64,000 nt of DNA from Anaspis maculata (Eukaryota; Arthropoda; Insecta; Coleoptera; Scraptiidae). Under the pieces are notes generated by a model. That model was given only the letters and a program-made list of their open reading frames with translations, was not told the origin of the DNA and did not search any database. The stretch spans positions 55,919,306 to 55,983,305 of the forward strand of contig OX421963.1 in NCBI GenBank assembly GCA_949128115.1. Reading direction: 5' to 3'. Positions 9,214-20,884 of this stretch are shown here, one piece after another (position 1 is the first letter of the stretch; each line of letters begins with the position of its first letter). Position numbers and translations under genes: made by a program.

Positions 9214-10553
9214 TGTTACGTGCAAAATTTGTACGGTTGCTGGTGGGAAGCTTGTGGGGTGAATTTCGAATATTGCCGCCTTATCAGTGCTGGTAAAACT
9301 GATGGGTCTGGGAGGTTTTTCTGATTCCTGATAAGGACTGTCACTTGTCACTTGTCTGGATGGAAAGAGCTTATCCTCGGCCGCAGCAGATTTTCGCCTT
9401 CCAGCACTAGGAAAATCCTTCTTTTTCTGTACCCAGGCCGGCGCCAATAAAGACTCGAGGGTACCATCGCTGTGAGACCGAGGTAAGAGCTCTTTGGGTT
9501 GTCATCGTAAGTCCGCCGGAATCATGCGGTCCTCCTATTCCCATCAGGTTCCAATCCCGGGCCAAGAGCACCCCTAGTCTGTCTGTCGGGTCGTATTGTG
9601 GCTGCCGCTTGTCTCTGGGCCACCTGAAATCAGGAGGAGTTGAGTACGGGCACCGAACTTGCTTGGGTGGTACTTACCCATCGGTACTTGTCAACCGGGA
9701 GACACCGTAGGGGCCAGACAACGGGTGTGAGGGACGCCAAGGATCCTCACGGAGCGCGGATTCGCTCTGTTGTCTGCCGCCGAATGTCCACATCGCTGTT
9801 CGAGACGACAACCTGACCAGACCAAGGCAGCATAACCCCACTTCTCTGCTCGACTTCCACCAACACCGGTACCATCCTGGAAGCATCATCATCGCCCGGG
9901 GCTGACGTGCGAGTATCACACCCATATTTCTTCCACTAACCCATAGTTGTTGGGGGGCCGTAGAGCGTGATATTTCGTTCCGGTGCTAGCGAGCACACTA
10001 ATAACCACTCCGGGTAGGTCGGTCCTCCTTCGAAGCTATTTGCTTGAGCTCAGGTGATAGGTAGTAGTAGGTAGGCCTTCTGAAGGGTGCGTTTCGCGTT
10101 ATTACGTCGAGTTCTGCGGTTTTCTTCCAGCTGGGCGGGTGTTTGAAGAGTTCACGATCAGCCACAACATCTCGCTCCATCACCGGGTGGTGTTGGCTCC
10201 AGTTGGTCCCATGGGAGAGGCCTACGGTAGCGGATAAGACGGGAGTACAACACCTTACACAACGCCTGAATTAATATCTCGAAATTCTACTTACTGGCTT
10301 CCGTACCGCATCATAAATAAAGCGTCTCATACTTGTGTTTGGGTTTTTGTTGTGGTTGTTCAGTCGCGACTTGTGACGGGTGACGTTGACACTAGTGACA
10401 GCGCTGTCACGGTGACGGCACTGGCAGCCGAGCGGTTTAAATTCTCCCGCCAATTGATAAAAATTGAGCGGCCGGGCATTGCCGAACCCACGGGAAGCTC
10501 ACCAGGGGAAATAAGACGGGTGAAAGTAGGGGGGACACGGGGGAAACATAACA
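9214..10553 (+). repeat. 3' LTR of the Ty3/gypsy element
   Basis: The sequence is identical to the 5' LTR, offset by exactly 7100 bases. AATAAA motifs recur at the equivalent positions (9446 and 10316). ACAC at 10554-10557 repeats the target site. Confidence 0.96.
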
Positions 10554-10557
10554 ACAC

Positions 10558-11686
10558 TTAACATGCGCTTAGCACTTTTACCGAAGAGAGGAGAGGCACT
10601 GGGCCATATAGGTGTATATGTACTGTATATTGTATAAGGTATATTGACTGATGGGCAGCATGAGTCCATTTTCTATTTCCAAATTTGAATAAGACATTCC
10701 ACAGAGATGAAGAAGGCGGTATGTGCTAGTTGAGTGCGGGTACTACCTACCTTTTGGTGATGGACTTTTGTGATCTTATTCTAGTCACGTGCACGAGAAA
10801 ACGCTCCGTGTTTAGTGGGCATGCGATGGTATTTCTTCACAACACATCACGTGGATAATAGTGTTGCTTTCAAGTTGAGCAAATATAGAAAAGCACGTTT
10901 TTACAAAATTTCAATGGGGTATAAGGTATAGGGAAAAACTATAGATTTCAGATGAGTTTTTCCATAGTTTCTGATCCAATTGTTCATATCGTGAAACAAG
11001 CGCGTCAATTTTTCTCCTGGTTTTTTAACAGAACAAAAAAACTCTTTCGACCCTATGACGTCACTTGGTGAACCTCAGGCGCAAGCCAAAAGCCCTGCTT
11101 TACTGGATTTTGATGTCTTCAATATCTCATTACTTTTGAAGTGTAATTCGCAACATAAAATTTCTTGAAAGCTGTCAGTCAAGTTGAAAGTGTCATTTAT
11201 TGTTATTTAAATCGTTGTTCCGAGTCCGCATGACGCCGACGTTCAGCTAAAGAAATTCGACAACAACATTCTATCTTTTCACGTGGCGCCATCTGTGAAA
11301 GAAGAACTGATAGCCTTCAAACTTGCGAATCTTGCCTAGCCCATCACAATCAGTTTTTGAGGAAGTAACTTGGTCAAATTGGAGAACCAGACACAAAAAC
11401 GGCGCGACGAACTGTAACGTATGAATGGGTTTCGCTGATAATAAATGCTTTTCTATTTAGGACTGAATGCTTTTAAATCAAACGTGAGTTTCCAGAGAAT
11501 GATCCATGGTTAATAATAATAAATCACCACGCGAATTATCTTCTTCAGCCATTTAAATTTCATTGGGCAGGCCCGACCTTAAATTATAAACAAAAGGTTT
11601 TTTTTCCGAAAGTCTTCCGTCTTAGCCAGCCAGATTTTCGGAAGTTGCTTGATAATGGCCAGTCAGATAATGACGCACAGTTTGAA
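10558..11686. other. Anonymous sequence right of the LTR element
   Basis: This is the right half of the insertion site, continuous with 2113 before insertion. No coding segment or RNA gene was recognised. Confidence 0.4.
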
Positions 11687-11688
11687 TA

Positions 11689-11855
11689 TAGGGTAATTCA
11701 TTGTTGCCGAGCTTATTGGCGTGAATATTAATTTTGAAATCAAAGAAATTAAAGAATTGACGAAGCACAAACGTTTAAAAAAATATATAGGACGATGCAA
11801 AACCTGAAGAAAACTACTTGGTCGCAATTCATCTGTATTTTTTCGAATCACCCTA
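11689..11855. repeat. Small TA-flanked MITE, 167 bp
   Basis: The ends are TAGGGTAATTC and GAATCACCCTA in inverted orientation, each flanked by TA (11687-11688 and 11856-11857). Inner bases pair less well. TA target and YAGGG end fit the Tc1/mariner group. It is too short to code. Confidence 0.6.
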
Positions 11856-11857
11856 TA

Positions 11858-12644
11858 TTTGAAACGACATATTTCCTGAACGAACGTGATTATGAGAGCA
11901 TATTCTGAAAATTTGGCCTGTATCGAATGAAAGACTTTTGATTATAACGTAATTTCCGTGGAAAAGGAATCACCCTGTACGTGAATGCTGCTCGTGCAAA
12001 CTTTATATACCAATATCTAACGAGTTAAGGCATAGGTATCTACCCACATATAGAACAATTCCAGAACATTTCCGCAGAACTCGTCCAGGATTCCAGATAA
12101 GTACAATGCGCACTGTATTTTTGTTTTTGTCGATTCCTCATTACTGTTGGGACATGATACTTCTATGAGTCCTATGTATCCCTTTTTCACTTAGCCTATA
12201 CAGTACTTGTCTACCAATGTAATTGAGGAACAGGACTGATTGTCTTCTGGAGAATTCAACAGGGAACAGGCTAAATCTGAGGGTTGTGGAAACAATGGTT
12301 GTGGTAAGTTGAAAGTTGTTCCAGGTAAGCAAGCTGTAAATTTTCTGCTGCGGTGTGGATGTGTTGGTCGCACGTTCTGAATTTTTTCTCGATAATATTA
12401 ATAATATTGTCATGAACTATTACTGATGCTGTGGCCATACCTATATGCCGTTCACGTTTTACATTCAGTAGAAAAGGGAGCACAAATAAAGAGACAAGCT
12501 GGAGGGCTACTATACTGCGGCTAATGGCACCTGCAAAGTTTTGGAGCAAAACTATCAGTGGCCATCAGCCGTATCCTCCCAGCGATCCAGCTTGTCACTT
12601 AAATTTTGCTCCAAAAAGTCATTCCACTGAAAATAGAAAGTGAA
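11858..12644. other. Unassigned sequence with a solo mariner-like end
   Basis: A lone CACCCTGTA end (about 11953-11961) suggests a decayed MITE. Overlapping minus-strand frames at 12141-12413 and 12271-12549 (90 and 92 codons) are partly hydrophobic but match no family I recognise. Confidence 0.3.
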
Positions 12645-13345
12645 CAGGATATAAACTACGCAACACTCAAAGTGTCGTTCTCGAAAATTTTGTCCTATTT
12701 GAATTTGATGTAACTTTGGACTGCTACAGTGAATTTGTATTCTGTTTGAAATGTTCGCTGACTCAATCCTTTGGCTATCAGTCCGTGGTTTTGCAAGACA
12801 CTAGGTTTTTCATATAAGGTTTGTACAGGGTGTTCAATAAGACTGTGCAAAATTTCCAAACCGTCAAGAAGCTCCCGTTTGAGAAAGAATTTTCTTTTTT
12901 TTTCAAGTTTCAGCTTCAATATGAGGTGCAAATTTTCAAAATCGTTTGACAAGGAAAAAAGTTATCACTGCAAAACCAAAAAGTTGATTTTTGTGTTCAC
13001 CCTGTAAATAAAGGAGATAAGCGGAAAATCTAAACACCATCCCGTACTTCAAGGCCTACCTCGGTATCTCAGTGGTTAAAATTCAAGGAAAAGAAATTAT
13101 TTTTTAAACGAGAGCTTCTCGACGGTTGAGAAAATTTGCACTGGTTTACTCAACACACCGTACAAACTTCATGTAAAATATCTGATGTTTCGAAAAACAA
13201 TGGACTGATAGCTGAAGAAATGTGCTAAAAAATACTTCAAACCAAGTTCAATTTGTTAGTTGCAATCCGAAGTTACATCAAATTCAAAAAGGACAAAATT
13301 TTCGAGAACGACACTTTGAGTGTTGCGTAGTTTACATACAGGGTG
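12645..13345. repeat. Concentric palindrome 1 (mariner-like)
   Basis: The outer arms share AAACTACGCAACACTCAAAG at the left and its complement at the right end (near 13310-13335), and continue with long matching blocks. Inside, a second pair of ends, TACAGGGTGTT (12826-12836) and its diverged complement ending CACACCGTA (to 13162), brackets the axis near 12994. Arms are roughly 75-85% alike by eye. There is no coding frame of note. The layered structure is discussed in the findings. Confidence 0.75.
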
Positions 13346-14784
13346 TATGAGACGGAATTTCACAGGCTGCCTTTGGTTTCTCAAAAAAATAGATGTGTAC
13401 CTGTACCAGGTACTTCCTCCTCCAACCGCCTTCAATCTTAGAACCGAAAAAGTTTAGGAAATTGAAAAGTCTTTAATTTGGTAGGTACTTACTAGAATTC
13501 CGTTAATTCATAGTTTGTCAATAATAATAATAATAATAATAATAATATAGTAATTATACTCACAATATTGACTTCAGAAGGTTGAACTTCAGCTTATATT
13601 GGTCATCTGTGTTCATTAGGTAACAAAACTTCGCTCATTTTCAGGAAAATCTTTCGTAGACTGACAACATCGCCCGTCTATTTAGTTGCATAGGAATGAA
13701 AAATAAGGGAACAAAGAATATTTTTTGTGCTCAGAAATTTTCCGCTCCACCTGAATAATCCAATTATGTACCTATTTCAAAAGTCTGCTAATAGTGGAGT
13801 GATGTAATTTTAGCCTTAGGGAGTCAGGGCTTTTAGGACCAAGAAAAGTTTTTAACATAGGCATTGACATAGGTATAGGTTGGTACGTAGGTAGAGTAGT
13901 ACATAGGTACTGCCCAAAAATTATTATTGTAGAAATGTCTTTTCTGATCTATTCACTGAAAAGTCTTTCCCATGACAAATTACTGGCGGTATTAGGCTAG
14001 ATACAAGATATTCTATCAATTCCCCTGAGGCAACCATGGAGTAATATGTAAGATAAAAAGATAATGGCGTTTTCTTTGTAATTTTCGAATATATCGTAAT
14101 AAAATTGAACGAACTTGTTTGAAAAAAACTAGGCCGCATTACCACTAGGTACTCTATCTGTACCAAAAAACATTTTTAGAGAACCTGGGCATGATCATAA
14201 TGATAATATGACCACACACATGCCCTAACCGTGCACGTGATCGTTAAAATGTCATAGTAATGAAATTATTACCACATTAGTGTGGCGGCCTATCACTTAA
14301 TTCGATCGGAGAATAGTTACTTACTTATATCTAAACATTTCAGGAATTCTAACTATGGATAGAAGAAGTCGAGGAGGAAGTGCATCGGTATAATTGTCGG
14401 TATATTATGTATAAGGATATATTTCTAATTAATCCACAAGCCGTAAAATAAATATCTATAAAATATCAAATAAGACATAAATCTTTCATGACAACTTTAA
14501 TCCGGATGCGCTTTTCTTTGCCCAAGAGCGGTATTCAGAGAAACAATATACATAACAAATATACAGAAAATTTCAAAATTTATGATGAGTGAATACATCA
14601 GGCTGCCCAAACAATTGGTTTCGCAAGAATGAAGCTGATCTCTTAACTACATAATAACTACTCAACTGATACTAACTATAAAACCTAGGTGAATCTTTAA
14701 AATAAAAAAGATACAGCCTTCCAAAGCTCAAAGTTTCTTTTTCTTTTCATAAATATTTTTTGATTGAATTGAGGTATTTGGACT
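13346..14784. other. AT-rich sequence with an (AAT)n microsatellite
   Basis: An ATA/AAT microsatellite occupies about 13519-13547. The rest shows no supported gene; an 80-codon minus frame at 13924-14166 has no recognisable domain. Confidence 0.4.
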
Positions 14785-15567
14785 CTACACCTTTTCCAGT
14801 TGTAGTTCAGAAAATATCAATTGTATTTCAGATATCGTCAATTGAATTTCAGAATTTATCAAGTGTAGTTCAGAAAGCGTCAATTGTATTTCGGATTAGT
14901 CACTTGTAGTTCAGAAGGCGTCAATTGTATTTCAGATTTATCAAATGTAGTTCAGAAAACGTGAACTGTACATCAGATTATGTCAATTGTATTTCAGAAA
15001 GCGTCAATTGAAGTTCAGAAGGCGTCAATTGTAGTTCAGAAGACATCAGTTGCATCTCTGATTAGTAAAATGTAGTTCAGAAAGTATCAATTTTATTCGG
15101 ACTCCTGCAAATTGGGGCACTTTTGCACAGCCACAGCTTCGAACTCTTGATCTTCTTGTATGATGAACTGCAGATATTCGGCACATCTTCTGTGTAACAG
15201 ATGCCTGCGGTGGTGTTAATCGCACGACCGGCTTCCGCAGCACTGAAGAACGACAAATGCTACAATTATCTTGGAGCTGCATTGATTGATAAATTATACA
15301 TATGAATTATTTTCTGAACTACAAATGACATGTTCTGAAATACAAATCACGCTTTCTGATATACAAATGATGCTTTCTCAAATTCAATTTATTAATCTGA
15401 AATACAATTGACTGTTTCTGAAATACATTTGACTAATCTGAAATAAAATTGATACTTTCTGAACTACATTTTACTATTCTGAAATGCAATTGACGTCTTC
15501 TGAACTACAATTGACGATATCTGAAATACAACTGATATTTTCTGAACTACAACTGGAAAAGGTGTAG
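14785..15567. mobile_element. Foldback element copy 1 with 20-21-bp repeat arms
   Basis: The ends are CTACACCTTTTCCAGTTG and its exact complement. The left arm (to about 15104) is about 14 tandem copies of a 20-21-bp unit (type GTAGTTCAGAAAGCGTCAATT). The right arm (from about 15306) is about 13 copies inverted. A unique core of about 200 bp lies between. This is the architecture of Drosophila foldback elements. A second copy lies inverted at 37082-37879 and is almost identical. No abutting target duplication is seen; TTTGG occurs near both ends but not flush. Superfamily is unknown. Confidence 0.85.
15046..15282 (-). CDS. Small ORF across foldback core, function unknown
   Basis: A 78-codon frame covers the unique core and enters the repeat arm. 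It is cysteine- and arginine-rich (CSICRSS near the start, CGCAKVPQ later). The same frame is intact in the other copy (37382-37618) with two base differences, one silent (a CCA/CCC proline codon) and one S-to-F change. Conservation over such recent copies does not prove selection, so coding status is open. No known domain is recognised. Confidence 0.25.
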   Translation of the reverse strand: MQLQDNCSICRSSVLRKPVVRLTPPQASVTQKMCRISAVHHTRRSRVRSCGCAKVPQFAGVRIKLILSELHFTNQRCN

Positions 15568-16899
15568 TTTGGCACGCACAGCTATGTCGGATCGCATCCA
15601 TCATCTACCCAGTTTGTAGGATTTTAACAAAGTCCAATCAGTGATTTAAAAGTGAAAGAGGGGGAGAAAAGTTGAATTCAGAAACCAAACGAATAAGAGT
15701 CCAATCTTCACATCAAGTAGAAAGTCGAGGGTAATTTTTTTCGGTACTAAATTTTGGAACACCTACACAAATACCAAAATTATGCGCATTTGGATGCATG
15801 TGTTTGTAGATATATTCACGATTTATTATACTACTTACTAAAAAAAAAAGAAACAACCTAGGTGCCAATACCAAAACTTCTACGGTTTTTAAAATTATTA
15901 TTTAACTACATAAACTGCTCGACGAAAGTTAGGGACTTATTATGGCCTTAACTTATTTCGGTAAGATATTGAATTAGCTAACGTTCCCGCACTACTTTGA
16001 CTCAAGTACCGTTTCCGCATCGATGATGATGTTGCTAAGCTATAGTGAAATCTGCAGTGTCAAAGATGCATATTTGCCTTACTTTTTTGAAGGTTTTAAG
16101 CAAGACACGGTTCCCAAGTTGCACTTTCCGTTCTCCGATGGGTGCATCTATCAAAGTAATTGAATTTTGATCTTGGTCGTGGGAAAGACAGCATTTCAGG
16201 TGTGAGTGTAGAACGGTTACCACGGTTATTGGATAATTGAATGATAGCTCGATACCTCGATAGCAATCGATGCATAAAATTCTGTCAAAGCCCTAACTTT
16301 CTTCGAACAGTTTATGTGCACATATGACCAGGTGATCCAGCGATGCGTTAATCGTAGACACTTTATTCAGAACATCGCTGGGTTCATCGTGAATAAAGTC
16401 AAGGGAGAATAATTACTGAGCCTTGAAATGGCACCTGGCGCACTTAAAATTAAAGCTAAATAGCAACTGATTATTAATTAGGATGATTAAGTTCGTAAAA
16501 ATGAAAGTTTGCAGTTAATAAAGTCCTTCTCAAGCTTAATGCCTACTTAATGTTAAATTTGATGCTTTACATTTTTAATTTCTTTTTCGTTTGTAGATTT
16601 TTCATGATTTTACAGCGATCCTTATTCTTATATTATGCATTATCATGCAATTATGCATAGGTACTTATGCTTATCTCCTTTTTCCACTTTTGTTATATTT
16701 TGTGCAAGTTATGCCTTTGAGGAGAATATTACCTAGTTCAGTATTGGTTGACTAAGGCCCAGTATTATACATAACGGATTTCAACTTCCGGTTGAGAGTA
16801 AAGTTGGGCGCTGTCATTGGTTCAGATATCCGTGTGTGTATCCGACAGTATCCGTCAACTTCCAGTTGAAATTCAACTGGCGGTCAACCGGGCATTATA
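15568..16899. other. Anonymous sequence, no gene seen
   Basis: AT-rich DNA with short open frames only. A short inverted match near 16790-16880 (CCGGTTGA / TCAACTGG) is too weak to call. Confidence 0.4.
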
Positions 16900-17072
16900 T
16901 AGTTTATCCAATCCTATTGGATAATGCACGCATTATCACGCGCATACATGCCTGCATTTATCAATAAGACCGGATAAAGCATAGCATTCTACTCGCGGGT
17001 AATGGCTATTACTCATTCGGATGCTTTACGACACTCGCCAAGGCTCGTGTCGGCAAACTGCATCCTCATGAG
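16900..17072 (+). repeat. Dispersed 170-bp repeat, copy 1
   Basis: The sequence from TTTATCCAATCCTATT to GCATCCTCATGA matches the complement of 20709-20880 at well over 90% by eye, with small indels. It contains its own inverted motifs (ATAATGCACGCATTAT). Copy 2 is in opposite orientation 3.7 kb away. Class is unknown; it could be a MITE or SINE fragment. Confidence 0.7.
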
Positions 17073-17918
17073 TAACCAATCATTACCCGCTTGTTGAATA
17101 ATATACTATTATACTGGACTTGAGTATAAGTATTGTTGGTAATGTCGCATTTGGTCAAAAGTGCTCACTCTGGCATAGGTAGTGGATATAGTGGGTAGAG
17201 AAGAGGCTGCCCCGCTGATGAGAAAAATGTCTTTCGAGAAAATTCAATTTTCAGGCTCTTGGAAGCTGTGTTCATGAAATAGTTTTCAAACATTCAGACT
17301 TTCACTAGCTCGAAAACAAACTCTCTCATCAAAATTTGGTGAAAATAACTTTTTTGTAGATGGAGGCGGGAATCTAAAAATGCAATCAGTTTGAAATAAA
17401 AATCTCCCGTTGCGTAAAAGGAAGGGGAAGAAACGATGCGACCTCCCTCTATCACTTAATGTCACTGAGTTATTTTAGCCAAACATGACTGTTCATTCAA
17501 TACCTATACACTTCGTGCCAAAAATAGAGTTGCGCAAAGAATAGGGGTCTGTAAAATTTTCTGCAGATCTCTAATTAGGGAACAATGGATATAGTTTCTC
17601 CTGTTTTCGCCAGAAATGTGCACATTATTATATTTTATCAAGTAGCAATCAATAAGCATTCAATCTTTGACGACAATAAGTGGTGAGGCAGCTTCTGGAA
17701 ATGGAAATGCGCGGGGCTGAGATTGGTTCCAAAATAAAGTATTTTCCGGTAATAATGACATAGATGGTTTAAATAATATCTAGATGCAATTTGAGCTGTA
17801 CATTTTGAGTACATTTTGATGAGCTTGCCTATAGTACCAGTACCAACAGCACTGTGAATCGAGTGACCTGAGAGATTTTTTTTTGTAAGTTTTCAAAGAA
17901 AGACACTAACGTGCTAAC
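17073..17918. other. Anonymous sequence, no gene seen
   Basis: No coding frame of note and no recognisable repeat end was found in this stretch. Confidence 0.4.
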
Positions 17919-18072
17919 GTTCAGTCAGCTTATTTAGCCGCAAGTTTCAATTTTAGTCCCAAGGGCAGCGACGCCTATTGGCTCTTATAAACCAGCCTCC
18001 TCAGAACAGCCAATAAGCGAGACAGCGCTTACGACTAAAATTAGAACTTGCGGCTAAATAAGCTGACTGAAC
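17919..18072. repeat. Palindromic MITE, about 154 bp
   Basis: The left arm GTTCAGTCAGCTTATTTAGC matches the right arm ending GCTGACTGAAC as a near-perfect inverted repeat. The arms meet around an AGCCAATA / TATTGGCT core. GTGC lies near both ends but a clean target duplication could not be fixed. There is no coding capacity. Confidence 0.75.
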
Positions 18073-20658
18073 GCACCTTAAAACGTTGCAATTGCTTGTG
18101 CACTGTTGATGTTCGGCGCGATAATTATCATTCATGATGTCGCTCAGGCCATTTTTGAAACGCATTTTTTGTACTTTCCCGCTACAGAAGGACAGAATTT
18201 GTGCAGGTAATGATTTCTTTCGCTTGCTTCCATGGAAAGACATGAAAGAAGCTTGTGGGTGGCATTTTACACCTGAGAAAATCGAGTGTTTCGTTTCTCT
18301 TCTCTCAAACTGAAGAGGATTTATGGACGCTTCAATCTGAAAAATCGTGATGCCGTCGCTCCAATAAGTGTCGCAAGGGAAGCACAGACTCTTCGGCCTG
18401 CTCCAGCCGGAGAGACGCTGGCCAAGCCGTGAAGAATTATTGACAAAGCAATGAACCGGCAGATCTGCTAGCAGAGCACTCGAACAGTTTGATAAATGGT
18501 AACTGCGACCCCAAGTCGCATTTCCACGCATGAAAAACGGTCAATTTTTTGAAGATTTCAAAGATTATGATGTCAGTTTACCAGTCTGAACTTTGAAAAA
18601 TTTCCCAAGTTACTCGAATCACAAATCTGCTGCACGTACTATACCTACCACCTACTTTGACGTTAAATTTTATTGGACGCTTGCTACAAAAACCCTGAAT
18701 AGAAGATCCCGCGGTAGATGACGACGTTTTTTTTTTTGCACATTTGCAGGCCTTGAAAGCTAATTCTGCTGCACCCCGTTGGAAATGCTTCAAATTCCTG
18801 TGCGAAACGAGGCGCCTAATGCACACAGAGTGAAAAAATGATCAAAACAATTCGCTGAATTATTGTAATTTGTAATTGTAACCGCCTGCATCGATAATAA
18901 TGCATGTGCCTTACGTCATTGCCTGTAATAAGCGGTAAGGTCAAGAGCAAGAATGCACTGCTGTGTCCGCTGTTTACATTCTTGTGACCGCATTCGAACT
19001 TTCTCACGAATGCTCGCGCATTGTTGTGTTCCTGCATATGTCACCTCCGGACACTGTTTTATTGTTACATAAGTCCGCTTCCTGTTTACAAATTGCCCGC
19101 TTAAAAAGGCTTTTCTCGCTGCTGCTCGGCTCGGCTGTGATGTGTGTGCAATACCGTTGTTGTTGCGTCGTGTTTCTCTGTTTTGTCTCGCAGTTCTACC
19201 GGGGAATTGCGTGTTAAACTAACAATATAACAAAATAAATTGGAATTTTTTGTGTTTCGAGAGTTTATTTTGTGTCGGTCGCCGCTGCATGCGCGAGGTC
19301 AAAGTTGGCGCGCGTGCAGCGTAAAGGAAACTGTAATGCTGCCGCAGCGCCATCTCTGCAGCAAGCAGGCAACTTTGAGGTGAAATGCGGAGAGAACGCT
19401 GTGTCGTGCAGTGTGGGTTTGAGGTTTGGCTAGAGGTTGAAACGTCTCATGCTAGGTGGCACTGCAGTGGTAAATTATAGCTGCTGATTCTTCTATTGTA
19501 CTCAAGGTGGCGCTAGTAGTCTCAAATTTGTATAATATTCAAGAATTCAAGAGCGCGTGCAACCTACGAATACGAAAGATTACTCTTGCAATAATTGAGT
19601 AGGTACTCGCTGCACTTTTACAAAACCTCAACGTTAGTTCACATGATGTTCGTTTTTATGATTGGAGAGTAATTGAATAAAATGAACGTTTGCGTTAGTT
19701 TGCCAAATTTTGAATTTTTTAGTCAAGTATGTAGGTACTTAGGTCCTACTAATACCTAATCAAAGCCGTCGTTGGGAGGCCTTCTTTCAATAAAATTCTA
19801 GTTTTGCTTTCACAATTAAACCTTCGCGGCCACAAACACGATTGACCCAGTAGCCAATGGATTTATTTTTGACCGTCAAGCATCAACCCTTTACGAAGAG
19901 AGTCCAATTTCGCTTTCGCGCTCCCGGAATCAGGATCGTCCTGCACTCCTGCACAGGATCCTTCACGTGTGGTGGCATTGGGTACGTGACCCAGTGTTTC
20001 ACTCTCCATCCGACGGGAAGTATCTCTTTTCAGAATGAGATTTTAATTGAGAATTTAAAAGAAATTTAAAAAGAATATAATCAACTGAAATAAAAGCTTC
20101 TGAGACTTCTTTCCTAAAAGTGACATTGCCTTTTCTTTTTTGCACCGAAATAAACTGCCGACAAATCGAACTGGGAATTTTTCTAAAATGGCTTTCTTTG
20201 AAATGTCTATAAAATTATGAAAATTATCCGATTTTGAAACAGGTTTCACTGCTTCTCATCAATATCGACGATGAGCTTGCAAGGAGTACTCTGAAGAAAA
20301 GAGTTGTGACTTTGTCGGCGATTCACAGTGAAGACAGAATGTGACATTTTACCATCATATACCATGAGTGAGGAAGCGACATAGCTAGAACTTTTTTTTA
20401 CAGTTTCGACGCTACCAATGCTTAAAAGACAAGAATGAAAAGTAGGTATTTTTAAGAATAAATTGACCAGTTCAATAGATACTTATATTTTATTTTATTA
20501 AAAAAAATGTTTTTTTTTGGAATGTCTCAGTAAAAAAACAAAATATTCGACTAGACCAGGAGTTCCCAACCGGAAGGGCGTAGAGAGATGTCAAGGAGGG
20601 CGAAATACGTTTGCATTTTCGAAAGAAAAAATAATTTAACACGTAAATTGAACATCAC
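18073..20658. other. Unassigned sequence, more GC-rich in places
   Basis: The longest frame is a minus-strand run of 176 codons (18001-18531) whose C-terminal part is derived from the adjacent MITE. It has no recognisable domain and is not called. The interval 18900-19500 is GC-richer and has open frames on both strands with no known domain. Confidence 0.35.
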
Positions 20659-20660
20659 AA

Positions 20661-20685
20661 TATAATAATAATAATAATAATAATG
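20661..20685. repeat. (AAT)n microsatellite
   Basis: About eight consecutive AAT/TAA units lie immediately before the second copy of the 170-bp dispersed repeat. Confidence 0.85.
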
Positions 20686-20708
20686 AGGATTATTATTCAT
20701 CCTCAGAA

Positions 20709-20880
20709 TCATGAGGATGCAGTTTGCCGACACGAGCCTTCGGCGAGTGTCGTAAAGCATCTGAATGAGTAATAGCCATTACCCGCGAGTAGATACTATG
20801 CTTTATCCAGTCTTATTGAAAAATGCAGGCATGTATGCGCATGATAATGCGTGCATTATTCAATAGGATTGGATAAAATA
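20709..20880 (-). repeat. Dispersed 170-bp repeat, copy 2 (inverted)
   Basis: This is the complement of 16900-17072. It starts TCATGAGGATGCAGTTTGCC and ends GGATTGGATAAAATA. Differences are few substitutions and single-base indels. Confidence 0.7.
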
Positions 20881-20884
20881 TTAT

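Larger units (their letters stand above)
2114..10553 (+). mobile_element. Complete Ty3/gypsy LTR retrotransposon (8440 bp)
   Basis: The element is bounded by direct 1340-bp LTRs that begin TGTTACG and end CATAACA, so the ends form a short inverted repeat. The 4-bp sequence ACAC abuts both outer ends (2110-2113 and 10554-10557), which fits a target-site duplication. Internally there is a primer-binding site, Gag, Pol in the order PR-RT-RH-INT, and a polypurine tract. INT downstream of RT/RH defines Ty3/gypsy rather than Ty1/copia. The two LTRs were compared line by line and no difference was seen, so insertion is very recent on this haplotype. There is no env ORF. Both ORFs are free of internal stops, so the copy may be capable of movement. 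Confidence 0.97.

Noticed and set aside
12271..12549. Hydrophobic minus-strand frame resembling part of a membrane receptor
   Set aside because: Too short, no diagnostic motif, and overlapped by a second frame of equal quality.
14785..15567. CRISPR-like array of 20-21-bp repeats
   Set aside because: Repeats are contiguous without spacers, degenerate, and mirrored in two arms; the context is eukaryotic.
18001..18531. 176-codon minus-strand frame
   Set aside because: Longest unexplained frame, but its last two dozen residues are encoded by a MITE, and there is no domain or splice context.
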